Part shown: positions 34,748 through 42,902 of the stretch, in pieces
How the letters are laid out: every line of letters starts with the position of its first letter
Numbering within the stretch: the first letter of the stretch is position 1
NCBI RefSeq assembly: GCF_008042275.1
Contig: NZ_RDBK01000001.1
Coordinates: forward strand, 395,636-459,635
Reading direction: 5' to 3'
Source: Streptomyces sp. OR43
Lineage (GTDB): Bacteria; Actinomycetota; Actinomycetes; Streptomycetales; Streptomycetaceae
Length of the DNA stretch: 64,000 nt
Program-made: the position numbers and the translations under genes
Notes under the pieces: model-generated
The model's database searches: none
What the model was told of the DNA's origin: nothing
What the model saw: the letters and a program-made list of their open reading frames with translations, nothing else

Positions 34748-35470
34748 TCAGCTGCGCTCGCGGACCTCTGCGGCCGTCGGAGCCGTACCCCCGAGGTGCG
34801 AGGGCACCCACCAGGTGTCGCTGGCGTCCTTCGGACGCACCGGGTAGGCGCGCTGGGCGGCTTCGAGCAGCTCCTGCACGCGCTCCCGCAGCCGTCGGGT
34901 GATCGCACCCGCGTACTGGTCGGTCGGGGCCTCCAGCGGCTCACCGACGCGGATCGTCACCGGGATGTGGCTGCGCCTGAAGTTGCGTGGGCGCCCCTTG
35001 GTCCACAGGCGCTGGGTGCCCCACAGCGCCATCGGAATCAGCGGCACACCGGCCTCCTGGGCCAGCCGCGCAGCGCCCGACTTGAAGCTCTTCAGCGTGA
35101 AGGACTCCGAGATCGTCGCCTCGGGGAACACTCCGACGATCTCGCCGGAACGCAGTGAGGCCAGCGCGTGCGCATACGCGTCCTCGCCCTGCTTGCGGTC
35201 GACGGGAATGTGCTTCATGCCGCGCATCAGGGGGCCGGAGACCTTGTGCCGGAACACCGATTCCTTGGCCATGAACCGCACCAGCCGCTTCTGCGGCAGC
35301 GCCGCGAGCCCGGTGAAGATGAAGTCCAGATAGCTGATGTGGTTGCTCACCAGAACCGCGCCACCGGTCTTCGGGATGTGCTCCGAACCCTGAGTGTCGA
35401 TCTTCAGGTCGAGCGCCTTGAAAAACGTACGAGCGGCGCCGATGACCGGCCGATAGACGAGTTCTGCCAT
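34748..35470 (-). CDS. 1-acyl-sn-glycerol-3-phosphate acyltransferase (PlsC family)
   Basis: A 240-residue membrane-associated acyltransferase. The catalytic H-x4-D motif is NHISYLD, followed by FPEATIS (the family's FPEGTRS block with two changes), KSGAARLA and VPLIPMALWG. It would acylate lysophosphatidic acid to phosphatidic acid. ATG 35470 (AELVYRPVIGA) gives the customary N-terminus; the frame extends to 35563. Confidence 0.9.
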   Translation of the reverse strand: MAELVYRPVIGAARTFFKALDLKIDTQGSEHIPKTGGAVLVSNHISYLDFIFTGLAALPQKRLVRFMAKESVFRHKVSGPLMRGMKHIPVDRKQGEDAYAHALASLRSGEIVGVFPEATISESFTLKSFKSGAARLAQEAGVPLIPMALWGTQRLWTKGRPRNFRRSHIPVTIRVGEPLEAPTDQYAGAITRRLRERVQELLEAAQRAYPVRPKDASDTWWVPSHLGGTAPTAAEVRERS

Positions 35471-35688
35471 CTGGAGAAGACCCTTCTTCAGCGCCTGGGG
35501 AGGGTTCTCCCGGCGGAAGTTACGCAGCCGTAGGTTTTCGGCATTGGGCCGATCGTGCCCCATGCGCGTCGTGGTGGCCAGTCCCGTCGGGTGCGGGGCG
35601 CGAGATTCTCGTCACGTGGAACGTCGGGGAATGTCCCGGCGGCCGTGGGTGCTGACCCTTTGCGTAGAGCTCTGACAGGAGGCCGAAG

Positions 35689-36015
35689 GTGGATGTGCGG
35701 ACGCGTGAGGAGCGGCTCGATGCCGCCCAACTCGGCGTGGAATTGGGGAAGAGGGCCACGCTCGTCCAGTTCTCCAGCGCGTTCTGTCAGCCCTGCCGGG
35801 CCACCCGCCGGACCCTCGCGGAGGTGGCGGGCATGGTCGAGGGCGTCGCGCATGTGGAGATCGACGCCGAGGCGCATCTCACTCTCGTACGCGCGCTGGG
35901 GATCAGCCGGACCCCGACCGTGCTGGTCCTCGACGCCTCCGGGCTGGTGGTCCGACGAGCCGTCGGGCAGCCGCGCACCGTCGACGTCGTCGCCGCGCTG
36001 GGCCAGGCGATGTGA
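35689..36015 (+). CDS. Thioredoxin-family protein
   Basis: A 108-residue thioredoxin fold with active-site C33-Q-P-C36 (FSSAFCQPCRATRR) and the cis-Pro loop SRTPTVLVLD. The CQPC centre differs from the classical CGPC and would shift the redox potential. GTG 35689 is preceded by AGGAGG 6 nt upstream. It lies just before the leader-peptide/flavin-reductase unit, suggesting a thiol or sulfur role for this pair, though the promoter downstream indicates separate transcription. Confidence 0.9.
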   Translation: MDVRTREERLDAAQLGVELGKRATLVQFSSAFCQPCRATRRTLAEVAGMVEGVAHVEIDAEAHLTLVRALGISRTPTVLVLDASGLVVRRAVGQPRTVDVVAALGQAM

Positions 36016-36031
36016 CGGACCGTGATGCTTC

Positions 36032-36081
36032 TCCCACCTGGTGGGACGGCCTTGACTCCGCCCGCCGCGCATCGTCAGTCT
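36032..36081 (+). promoter_or_regulatory. Operator-like palindrome and promoter of the leader-peptide unit
   Basis: The palindrome TCCCACCTGGTGGGA (36032-36046, 7-bp arms) precedes TTGACT (36052-36057), an 18-nt spacer and CAGTCT (36076-36081). The leader-peptide ATG follows 7 nt later, so the transcript is probably leaderless. Confidence 0.55.
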
Positions 36082-36087
36082 GACGTT

Positions 36088-36168
36088 ATGCCGCCGGAAC
36101 TCCTTCTCTACGGCCGGGTCCATGTCGACCTCGCCCGCAACGCGAGTGCGCGCTGTCCGGATGCCTGA
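36088..36168 (+). CDS. Putative 26-residue leader peptide ending in a Cys segment
   Basis: The short frame encodes MPPELLLYGRVHVDLARNAS then ARCPDA. The R-x-H-V-D-L-x-R-x(5)-C pattern is that of Streptomyces leader peptides located before sulfur- and flavin-related genes, where ribosome behaviour at Cys codons is thought to control downstream expression. It starts 7 nt after a good -10 element and ends 43 nt before the flavin reductase start. Confidence 0.7.
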   Translation: MPPELLLYGRVHVDLARNASARCPDA

Positions 36169-36211
36169 GCATCCACGGCCCCGCACCCCCGACGCGCAGA
36201 AGGACACCTCC

Positions 36212-36718
36212 ATGACGGCATCACCCGAGACGACCACCCACCGGACGGCATCCCCCGACCTCCTGCGCTCCGTGTTCCGGCAGCACGCCGCCGGCGTCGC
36301 CGTGATCACCGCGGCCGGTGAACGGCCGGTCGGCTTCACCGCCACCTCGCTCAACTCCGTCGCCGCGGAACCGCCGCTCATCTCCTTCGGCGTCGGCATC
36401 TCGTCCTCCAGCTGGCCGGTCGTCGCGGAAGCCGACCACATCGGCGTGCACATACTCGGCGAGCATCAGCGGGAGCTGGCCGCCACCTTCGCACGCAGCG
36501 GCGCCGACCGGTTCGGCCCGTCCACCGATTGGCGCAGCGGACCCGAAGGCGTCCCGGTGCTGGACGGCGTGGTTGCCTGGCTCGTCTGCCGGGTCGTGGC
36601 GCGGATCCCGGCGGGGGACCACAGGATCGTGATCGCCGAGGCGGTCGTCGGGGATCCGGCGGGGGGCGGCAGGCCGCTCGTCTATCACCAGGGCCGGTTC
36701 ACGGCTCTGCGAGACTGA
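36212..36718 (+). CDS. Flavin reductase family protein (FMN-binding split barrel)
   Basis: A 168-residue flavin reductase-like protein. It shows LRSVFRQHAAGVAVITA, the FMN-binding VGFTATSLNSVAAEPPLISFGV, and HILGEHQRELAATFA near the middle. The family supplies reduced FMN to monooxygenases, including desulfonating ones. ATG 36212 has AAGGA 8 nt upstream. It lies directly behind the Cys-ending leader peptide, which points to control by cysteine or sulfur supply. Confidence 0.9.
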   Translation: MTASPETTTHRTASPDLLRSVFRQHAAGVAVITAAGERPVGFTATSLNSVAAEPPLISFGVGISSSSWPVVAEADHIGVHILGEHQRELAATFARSGADRFGPSTDWRSGPEGVPVLDGVVAWLVCRVVARIPAGDHRIVIAEAVVGDPAGGGRPLVYHQGRFTALRD

Positions 36719-36767
36719 GATCATCCGGTGGCGCCGGACAGCCGGGCGTAGGCCAGATCACAGTGCC

Positions 36768-36792
36768 AAGCGCTTGCTTAATGGGCGCCCAA
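36768..36792. promoter_or_regulatory. Two palindromes upstream of etfB
   Basis: CAAGCGCTTG (36768-36777) and TGGGCGCCCA (36783-36792) are perfect 10-bp palindromes 15 bp apart centre to centre. The first resembles TetR-type sites seen before acyl-CoA and ETF genes. They lie about 130 nt before etfB, and the TATGCT at 36865-36870 is a possible -10. Confidence 0.5.
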
Positions 36793-36918
36793 TGGGTGTA
36801 CTGACGAGTAATATTACGGTCGGAGCGCCGGTCGCCCCGACCGGAAATCGCCCCATCAGGCGCCTATGCTGCGTGCAACAAGGCAGCCCGGAAATGACGA
36901 TGCAGTAGGAGAGCCGGC

Positions 36919-37914
36919 GTGAGCTTGAGGATCGTTGTCTGTGTGAAGTACGTGCCCGACGCGACCGGTGACCGGCATTTCGCCGATGACCTGACGCTGG
37001 ATCGTGAGGATGTCGACGGTCTGCTGTCGGAGCTGGATGAGTACGCGGTCGAGCAGGCGTTGCAGATCGCGGACGCGGCGGACGATGCGGAGGTCACCGT
37101 GCTGACGGTGGGTCCGGAGGATGCCAAGGACGCGTTGCGCAAGGCGTTGTCGATGGGTGCGGACAAGGCTGTTCACGTCGAGGACGACGATCTGCACGGC
37201 ACGGACCTGGATCGTGAGGATGTCGACGGTCTGCTGTCGGAGCTGGATGAGTACGCGGTCGAGCAGGCGTTGCAGATCGCGGACGCGGCGGACGATGCGG
37301 AGGTCACCGTGCTGACGGTGGGTCCGGAGGATGCCAAGGACGCGTTGCGCAAGGCGTTGTCGATGGGTGCGGACAAGGCTGTTCACGTCGAGGACGACGA
37401 TCTGCACGGCACGGACGCGATGGGGACGTCGTTGGTGCTGGCGAAGGCGCTGGAGAAGACGGGTTACGACCTGGTGATCTCGGGCATGGCGTCGACGGAC
37501 GGCACAATGGGTGTGGTTCCGGCGCTGGTGGCCGAGCGGCTGGGTGTGCCGCAGGTGACGCTGCTGTCCGAGGTGTCGGTCGAGGGCGGTGTCGTGCGGG
37601 GCCGCCGGGACGGTGACACGGCGTCCGAGCAGCTGGAGGCATCGCTGCCGGCGGTCGTGTCGGTGACCGACCAGTCGGGCGAGGCCCGTTACCCGTCGTT
37701 CAAGGGGATCATGGCGGCGAAGAAGAAGCCGGTCGAGTCGCTGGACCTGGACGACCTGGGGATCGACGCGGACGAGGTCGGTCTGGCCGGTGCCTGGACC
37801 GCGGTGGATTCCGCGGCCGCGCGTCCGGCCCGTACCGCGGGCACGATCGTCAAGGACGAGGGCGAGGGCGGCAAGGCTCTGGCCGAGTTCCTGGCCGGCC
37901 AGAAGTTCATCTGA
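36919..37914 (+). CDS. etfB: Electron transfer flavoprotein beta subunit with internal duplication
   Basis: Encodes 331 residues where about 261 are normal. The frame opens with SLRIVVCVKYVPDATGDRHF and continues into a 70-residue block (LDREDVDGLLSELDEYAVEQ through HVEDDDLHGTD) present twice in tandem, followed by the normal AMGTSLVLAKALEKTGYDLVISG and the rest of the subunit (AMP-binding region and C-terminal recognition loop). The subunit pairs with EtfA to pass electrons from acyl-CoA dehydrogenases to the quinone pool. The duplication falls in the core alpha/beta domain and would disturb packing unless one copy loops out. GTG start with AGGAGAG 5 nt upstream. It uses T-ending and TTG codons more than its neighbours. 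Confidence 0.93.
   Translation: MSLRIVVCVKYVPDATGDRHFADDLTLDREDVDGLLSELDEYAVEQALQIADAADDAEVTVLTVGPEDAKDALRKALSMGADKAVHVEDDDLHGTDLDREDVDGLLSELDEYAVEQALQIADAADDAEVTVLTVGPEDAKDALRKALSMGADKAVHVEDDDLHGTDAMGTSLVLAKALEKTGYDLVISGMASTDGTMGVVPALVAERLGVPQVTLLSEVSVEGGVVRGRRDGDTASEQLEASLPAVVSVTDQSGEARYPSFKGIMAAKKKPVESLDLDDLGIDADEVGLAGAWTAVDSAAARPARTAGTIVKDEGEGGKALAEFLAGQKFI
36997..37416 (+). repeat. Perfect 210-bp tandem duplication inside etfB
   Basis: Copies 36997-37206 and 37207-37416 are identical at every base I compared, and the flanks diverge immediately on both sides. The length is a multiple of three, so the frame is kept. Confidence 0.95.
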
Positions 37915-37974
37915 GCCCCGGCAGTCGCCCCACCGCCCCCGCACTCCCTCGTACACGCAGGAGATTGAAGTCCC

Positions 37975-38937
37975 ATGGCTGAAGTTCTCGTCTATGTCGA
38001 CCACGTGGACGGTGCCGTCCGCAAGCCCACGCTGGAGCTGCTGACGCTCGCCCGCCGCATCGGCGAGCCCGTCGCCGTCGCCCTGGGCAACGGCGCCGCT
38101 GACACCGCTGCCACGCTCGCCCAGCACGGTGCGGTGAAGGTGCTGACCGCCGAGGCCCCGGAGTTCGCCGACTACCTCGTCGTTCCGAAGGTGGACGCGC
38201 TGCAGGCCGCCTGCGACGCCGTGTCGCCCGCCGCCGTGCTGCTGCCCTCCTCCGCGGAGGCCAAGGAGATCGCGGCCCGTCTCGCGGTCCGGATCGGCTC
38301 CGGCATCATCACCGACGCCGTCGACCTGGAGGCCGGCGAGCAGGGTCCGGTGGCCACGCAGTCGGCGTTCGCCGCCTCGTACACCACCAAGTCCCGCGTC
38401 TCCAAGGGCATCCCGGTCGTCACGGTCAAGCCGAACTCGGCCCCGGTCGAGCCGGCCCCGGCCGCCGGCGTCGTCGAGGCCCTCGCAGTGTCCTTCTCGG
38501 CGCAGGCCACCGGCACCAAGGTCGTCTCCCGTACCCCGCGCGAGTCGACGGGCCGCCCCGAGCTGACCGAGGCCGCGATCGTCGTCTCCGGCGGCCGCGG
38601 CGTCAACGGTGCGGAGAACTTCCACATCATCGAGGCCCTCGCCGACTCGCTGGGTGCCGCCGTCGGCGCCTCGCGCGCCGCGGTCGACGCGGGCTGGTAC
38701 CCCCACACCAACCAGGTCGGCCAGACCGGCAAGTCCGTCTCCCCCCAGCTGTACATCGCCTCGGGCATCTCCGGCGCGATCCAGCACCGGGCCGGCATGC
38801 AGACCTCCAAGACCATCGTCGCGGTCAACAAGGACGCCGAGGCCCCGATCTTCGACCTCGTCGACTACGGCGTCGTCGGCGACCTCTTCAACGTCGTCCC
38901 GCAGCTCACCGACGAGATCACCGCCCGCAAGGGCTGA
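37975..38937 (+). CDS. etfA: Electron transfer flavoprotein alpha subunit
   Basis: A 320-residue FAD-binding subunit. The N-terminal domain opens [22 protein letters not shown]. The C-terminal FAD domain has [43 protein letters not shown] (shown in the family's order) and [13 protein letters not shown]. It forms the ETF heterodimer with EtfB, transcribed 60 nt upstream in the same operon. A terminator follows. Confidence 0.95.
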   Translation: MAEVLVYVDHVDGAVRKPTLELLTLARRIGEPVAVALGNGAADTAATLAQHGAVKVLTAEAPEFADYLVVPKVDALQAACDAVSPAAVLLPSSAEAKEIAARLAVRIGSGIITDAVDLEAGEQGPVATQSAFAASYTTKSRVSKGIPVVTVKPNSAPVEPAPAAGVVEALAVSFSAQATGTKVVSRTPRESTGRPELTEAAIVVSGGRGVNGAENFHIIEALADSLGAAVGASRAAVDAGWYPHTNQVGQTGKSVSPQLYIASGISGAIQHRAGMQTSKTIVAVNKDAEAPIFDLVDYGVVGDLFNVVPQLTDEITARKG

Positions 38938-38964
38938 TTCTCGACGGGCACACACGGACCACGG

Positions 38965-39003
38965 CCCGGGGCCGCACGGTGAAACCCACCGCGCGGCCCC
39001 GGG
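38965..39003 (+). terminator. Terminator after etfA
   Basis: CCCGGGGCCGC (38965-38975) and GCGGCCCCGGG (38993-39003) form a perfect 11-bp stem, followed by TCGTTTCC. Confidence 0.8.
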
Positions 39004-39019
39004 TCGTTTCCGATCACCA

Positions 39020-39072
39020 TTGACGCAGGTACGGCAGCCTTATAACTTCACTATACGGATTGTTGATTCCGG
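39020..39072 (+). promoter_or_regulatory. AT-rich promoter region of the DUF6986 gene
   Basis: TTGACG (39020-39025) and TATAAC (39041-39046, 15-nt spacer) sit in the most AT-rich stretch nearby. The motif CGGATTGTTGATTCCG (39056-39071) follows, with short inverted ends that could be an operator. Confidence 0.4.
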
Positions 39073-39107
39073 GAAGCGGAAACAGCCAGAGCGTGGAGGG
39101 TGCGGAA

Positions 39108-40406
39108 ATGGGTCAGCAGGAGAAGGTGGCGACGAGCCTCGCCGGTGCGGTCAGCGACGGGATCAGCGCCTCCCTCACGGCGGTGGACGCCGAACTCGCC
39201 CGCCGCTACCCGGGCGATCCCGGAACGCGCCAGCCCGTCCACACGGTCTACGTACCCGGGGACACCTTCACCGCGGACACCATCCGCTCCTGGGGCGACC
39301 GGGCGCTGGAGGCGCTCGACGAGCACGCCCCCGACGCCGCCTCGTTCGCCGCGGTCCTCGGCATCCCTGAGGAGCTCGCGGGACCGGTCCACGACCGCGT
39401 ACGCGCCAAGCTGACCCGCGAGCCCGTCGAAGACCTCCGCATCGACTTCGAGGACGGCTACGGCCCCCGGTCCGACGCCGAGGAGGACGAGGCCGCGGCC
39501 CGCGCGGCCCGGCTGATCTCCGAGGCGTACGCGAAGGACACGGCGGCGCCGTACATGGGCATCCGGATGAAGTGCATGGAAGCCGGTGTACGCGACCGGG
39601 GCATCCGCACCACGGATGTCTTCCTCACGGGCCTGATGGAGGCGGGCGGCCTTCCCGAAGGGCTGGTGCTCACCCTGCCGAAGGTGACGTATCCCGAACA
39701 GGTCACCGCCTTCGTCCAGCTTCTCGAAGCCTTCGAGAAGGCGCACGCCCTGCCCTCCGGACGGCTCGGCTTCGAGATCCAGATCGAGACCAGCCAGTCG
39801 ATCCTCGCCGCCGACGGCACCGCCGCCGTCGCCCGCATGATCGATGCCGCGCGGGGCCGGGCGACAGGCCTGCACTACGGCACGTTCGACTACAGCGCCT
39901 GCGTCGGGGTCAGCGCGGCCTACCAGGCGAGCGACCATCCCGCGGCCGACCACGCGAAGGCCGTGATGCAGGTGGCCGCCGCGGGCACCGGAGTGCGAGT
40001 TTCCGACGGCTCCACCAACGTCCTGCCCGTGGGCCCCACCCCTCAGGTCCACGAGGCCTGGCGGCTCCACTACGGCCTCACCCGGCGCGCCCTGGCCCGC
40101 GCCTACTACCAGGGCTGGGACATGCACCCGGGGCACCTCCCGACCCGTTACGCGGCCGTCTACACCTTCTACCGCGAGGGCCTGGAGCAGGCCGCGGCCC
40201 GGCTCGCGGCCTACGTCGCGAAGGCGGGCGGCGACGTGATGGACGAACCCGCCACCGCCAAGGCGCTCAGCGGGTACCTGTTGCGGGGCATCGACTGCGG
40301 CGCCCTGGACACCGGGGAGGTGGCCCGGCTGACCGGGCTGACCCGTGCGGACCTGGACGCCTTCGCCTCCCCGCGGCGTGGCGGACTGACGGTGACCACG
40401 CCGTAG
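39108..40406 (+). CDS. DUF6986 family protein (HpcH/citrate-lyase-like aldolase fold)
   Basis: A 432-residue protein of the aldolase/citrate lyase type. The acidic active-site block reads RIDFEDGYGPRSDAEED, followed by RMKCMEAG, the strand LTLPKVTYPEQ, FEIQIETSQSIL (metal-binding Glu) and LHYGTFDYSA. Members are related in fold to malate synthase/HpcH enzymes cleaving or forming C-C bonds next to a carboxylate. The exact reaction is unknown. ATG 39108 has GGAGGG 8 nt upstream. It is monocistronic, converging with a LacI gene 23 nt away. Confidence 0.82.
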   Translation: MGQQEKVATSLAGAVSDGISASLTAVDAELARRYPGDPGTRQPVHTVYVPGDTFTADTIRSWGDRALEALDEHAPDAASFAAVLGIPEELAGPVHDRVRAKLTREPVEDLRIDFEDGYGPRSDAEEDEAAARAARLISEAYAKDTAAPYMGIRMKCMEAGVRDRGIRTTDVFLTGLMEAGGLPEGLVLTLPKVTYPEQVTAFVQLLEAFEKAHALPSGRLGFEIQIETSQSILAADGTAAVARMIDAARGRATGLHYGTFDYSACVGVSAAYQASDHPAADHAKAVMQVAAAGTGVRVSDGSTNVLPVGPTPQVHEAWRLHYGLTRRALARAYYQGWDMHPGHLPTRYAAVYTFYREGLEQAAARLAAYVAKAGGDVMDEPATAKALSGYLLRGIDCGALDTGEVARLTGLTRADLDAFASPRRGGLTVTTP

Positions 40407-40429
40407 TCCGTGGTCCGCGCGGCAGCCTC

Positions 40430-41458
40430 TCAGGCCGGGCGCAGCTCGCCCGAACCGCGCGGGATCAGCTTTGTCGGGAGCTCGACGCGTGCCGGGCTGT
40501 GGTCGGCGCCGTCGAGTCTCCGGAAGAGGTGCTCGGCCGCGGTGCGCCCGACGGCCGCCGCGTCCTGGGAGATGACGGTGATGCCGAGCAGGTCCGCGAG
40601 CTCGATGTCGTCGAACCCGACCAGGGCGACAGGCCGTTCCCGGCCGGCCAGTACGCGTACCGCTGTCACCGTCACGCGGTTGTTGCCCGCGAAGAGCGCG
40701 GTGACGGGTTCGGGGCCGGAGAGCATGGCCTCGACGGCGAGCCGGACCCGCTCGGGCTCCGTGGAGCCGAGCGAGACCCAGGACTCCCCGACCGTTATCC
40801 CGGCATCCGTCATGGCGGTGTGGTAGCCGCGCAGACGCTCGGTGGCCGTGTGGATTCTCGGCTGGTCACCGATGAACCCGATCCGGCGGTGGCCGTGCGC
40901 GATCAGGTGGGCGACACCCTCACGGGCGCCCCCGAAACTGTCCGAGAGCACCATGTCGGCCTCGATCCGGCCCGCCGGACGGTCCACGAAGACCGTCGCT
41001 ATGCCCGCCCTGATCTCCGGCTCCAGATAGCGGTGGTCGTCCCCGGCCGGAATCACGATGAGTCCGTCGACCCGTCGCGCGCACAGCGCGAGCACGAGCT
41101 CCTCCTCACGCTCCGGGTCCTCGGCGCTCGAGCCGTTGATGAGCAGGGCGCCGTGCGCCCGGGCCACCTCTTCCACGGCGCGGCTCAGCGGGCCGTAGAA
41201 CGGGTCCGCCAGGTCCTCCAGGACCAGGCCGATCGACGCGGTGCGGCCCTTGCGCAGCACCCGCGCGCTGTCATTGCGGCGAAAGCCCAGCGAGTCGATG
41301 GCCTCCTGGACCCGGCGCTCGGTGTCGGGCGTGACCCCCGGCTCGCTGTTGACCACGCGCGAGACCGTCTTGAGGCCCACTCCGGCACGGGCCGCCACGT
41401 CCTTCATGGTCGGCCGGTTGCCGTAGCGGGGCTCGGGGTGACGGGTGGTCTCGGCCAC
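40430..41458 (-). CDS. LacI family regulator of the ROK/GH92 regulon
   Basis: A 342-residue repressor with the helix-turn-helix TMKDVAARAGVGLKTVSRVVNSEPGVT and hinge NDSARVLRKGRTASIGLV, then a sugar-binding effector domain (DGLIVIPAG, GHRRIGFIGD, ALVGFDDIELAD). GTG 41458 is chosen because AGGA lies about 9 nt upstream; ATG 41407 is internal and lacks a site. It is divergent from a ROK kinase across a region with GACAACGTTGTC, the same palindrome that overlaps the GH92 leader at 1786. Confidence 0.92.
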   Translation of the reverse strand: MAETTRHPEPRYGNRPTMKDVAARAGVGLKTVSRVVNSEPGVTPDTERRVQEAIDSLGFRRNDSARVLRKGRTASIGLVLEDLADPFYGPLSRAVEEVARAHGALLINGSSAEDPEREEELVLALCARRVDGLIVIPAGDDHRYLEPEIRAGIATVFVDRPAGRIEADMVLSDSFGGAREGVAHLIAHGHRRIGFIGDQPRIHTATERLRGYHTAMTDAGITVGESWVSLGSTEPERVRLAVEAMLSGPEPVTALFAGNNRVTVTAVRVLAGRERPVALVGFDDIELADLLGITVISQDAAAVGRTAAEHLFRRLDGADHSPARVELPTKLIPRGSGELRPA

Positions 41459-41554
41459 GATGCGCTGTCCTGTCGTCGGGTACGGGCTGTCCGGAAACGC
41501 CGCGGCGGGTGCCGCGGAGGAGGCCGGAGGCTGTGGCGTCGAGCATAGGCCCTG

Positions 41555-41566
41555 GACAACGTTGTC
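41555..41566. promoter_or_regulatory. LacI-type operator GACAACGTTGTC between LacI and ROK genes
   Basis: Perfect 12-bp palindrome, 97 nt from the LacI start and 74 nt from the ROK start, identical to 1786-1797. It is positioned to control both divergent genes. Confidence 0.8.
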
Positions 41567-41639
41567 AGAGGAATGGAGACTGGGCAGACTCTTCACTGAA
41601 GTCGCAGGTCCCACCACCACACCCACGGAGCCCACACCG

Positions 41640-42596
41640 ATGCATACCGACCTCGTCGCCGCGCTGGACATCGGCGGCACCAAGATCGCCGGGGCGTTGG
41701 TGGACGGTGACGGCACGCTCCGCGTCCGGGTACAGCGTCCGACGCCCGCCCGCGAGGACGGCGAGACGGTGATGGCGGCGGTGGCCGAGGTGCTGGCCGA
41801 GCTGTCCGCGTCGCCCCTGTGGGGCCGGGTCACCGTCCTGGGTATCGGCAGCGCCGGCCCGGTGGACGCCGCCGCGGGCACGGTCAGTCCGGTGAACGTA
41901 CCCGGGTGGCGGGACTTCCCGCTGGTGGAGCGAGTGGGGGCGGCGACCGGTGGTCTCCCCGTCGAACTGGTCTGCGACGGCGTCGCGATCGCCGCGGCCG
42001 AGCACTGGCTGGGCGCGGCCCGTGGCCACGACAACGCGCTGTGCATGGTCGTGTCGACCGGCGTCGGCGGCGGACTCGTCCTCGGCGGCGCCCTCCACCC
42101 CGGCCCGAGCGGCAACGCGGGCCACATCGGGCACATCAGCGTCGACCTCGACGGCGACCCGTGCCCGTGCGGGTCGCGCGGCTGTGTCGAGCGCATCGCG
42201 AGCGGCCCCAACATCGCCCGCCGCGCACGGGAGGGCGGCTGGCGGCCCGGCCCCGACGGTGACGCGACCGCGGCAGCGGTCGCGGCTGCGGCCAGGGCGG
42301 GGGACCCGGTCGCGGTGGCCTCGTTCGAGCGGGCCGCACAGGCGCTGGCCGCGGGCATCGCCGCGACGGCCACCCTGGTCGAGATCGACATCGCGGTGAT
42401 CGGCGGCGGCGTGGCCGGTGCCGGCGAGGTGCTGTTCGCCCCGCTGCGCAGCGCCCTGCGACGGTACGCGACGCTGTCGTTCGTCCAGAAGCTGACCGTG
42501 GTGCCGGCCGTCATGGGGAACGACGCGGGGCTGGTGGGTGCGGCGGCAGCGGCCATCGCCGCGCGCGTGGCTGCGGGCGGAGCGGTATCCGTATAG
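41640..42596 (+). CDS. ROK family sugar kinase
   Basis: A 318-residue ROK kinase. It has the phosphate-binding ALDIGGTKIAGALVD, the catalytic-region CDGVAIAAAEHWLGAA, VSTGVGGGLVLGG, and the zinc-binding block GHIGHISVDLDGDPCPCGSRG followed by C-V-E. It lacks a DNA-binding domain, so it is an enzyme, not a repressor. Substrate candidates are glucose, mannose or N-acetyl sugars. The shared LacI operator with a GH92 mannosidase-family gene favours mannose. Confidence 0.9.
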   Translation: MHTDLVAALDIGGTKIAGALVDGDGTLRVRVQRPTPAREDGETVMAAVAEVLAELSASPLWGRVTVLGIGSAGPVDAAAGTVSPVNVPGWRDFPLVERVGAATGGLPVELVCDGVAIAAAEHWLGAARGHDNALCMVVSTGVGGGLVLGGALHPGPSGNAGHIGHISVDLDGDPCPCGSRGCVERIASGPNIARRAREGGWRPGPDGDATAAAVAAAARAGDPVAVASFERAAQALAAGIAATATLVEIDIAVIGGGVAGAGEVLFAPLRSALRRYATLSFVQKLTVVPAVMGNDAGLVGAAAAAIAARVAAGGAVSV

Positions 42597-42669
42597 GGCC
42601 TGTCGACACACTGCCGTCCGCCGCGCGAGCCATGTACGCACGCACGCACGCTCGCCGCTCCGGTCCCGG

Positions 42670-42745
42670 GCCCCGGTGCGTCCCGTAGGCCCCGCGCCCC
42701 GGTACGTGCCGTACAGGCCCCGGGCCCCGATACGTCCAGTACAGG
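42670..42745. repeat. Short imperfect tandem repeat
   Basis: A unit starting GCCCCGGTRCGT.CCGTA recurs at 42670, 42696 and 42724 (spacing 26 and 28 nt), between the ROK stop and the terminator. Confidence 0.6.
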
Positions 42746-42839
42746 GGCCTGGGGCCGGCACGCCGCGCGCGCCTGACGCCGCGTGGCCGCCCTTCCGGCG
42801 ACGGCGGGAGGGTGACGACAGACCGCCCGAGTGCGGCCT

Positions 42840-42870
42840 CCGGGTGGCGGCGCGGGACGCCGCCACCCGG
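42840..42870. terminator. Hairpin between ROK and alpha-galactosidase genes
   Basis: CCGGGTGGCGGCG (42840-42852) and CGCCGCCACCCGG (42858-42870) form a perfect 13-bp stem with a 5-nt loop between convergent genes. Confidence 0.8.
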
Positions 42871-42902
42871 TCCCTCGGATTTCCTCAGCTCCCCGGACGG
42901 TC

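Noticed and set aside
36122..36211. Upstream extension of the flavin reductase to 36122
   Set aside because: It would overlap the leader peptide and adds residues without similarity; ATG 36212 has a good ribosome-binding site.
41407..41458. ATG 41407 as start of the LacI gene
   Set aside because: It lacks a ribosome-binding site; GTG 41458 has one, and extra N-terminal residues before the helix-turn-helix are normal.
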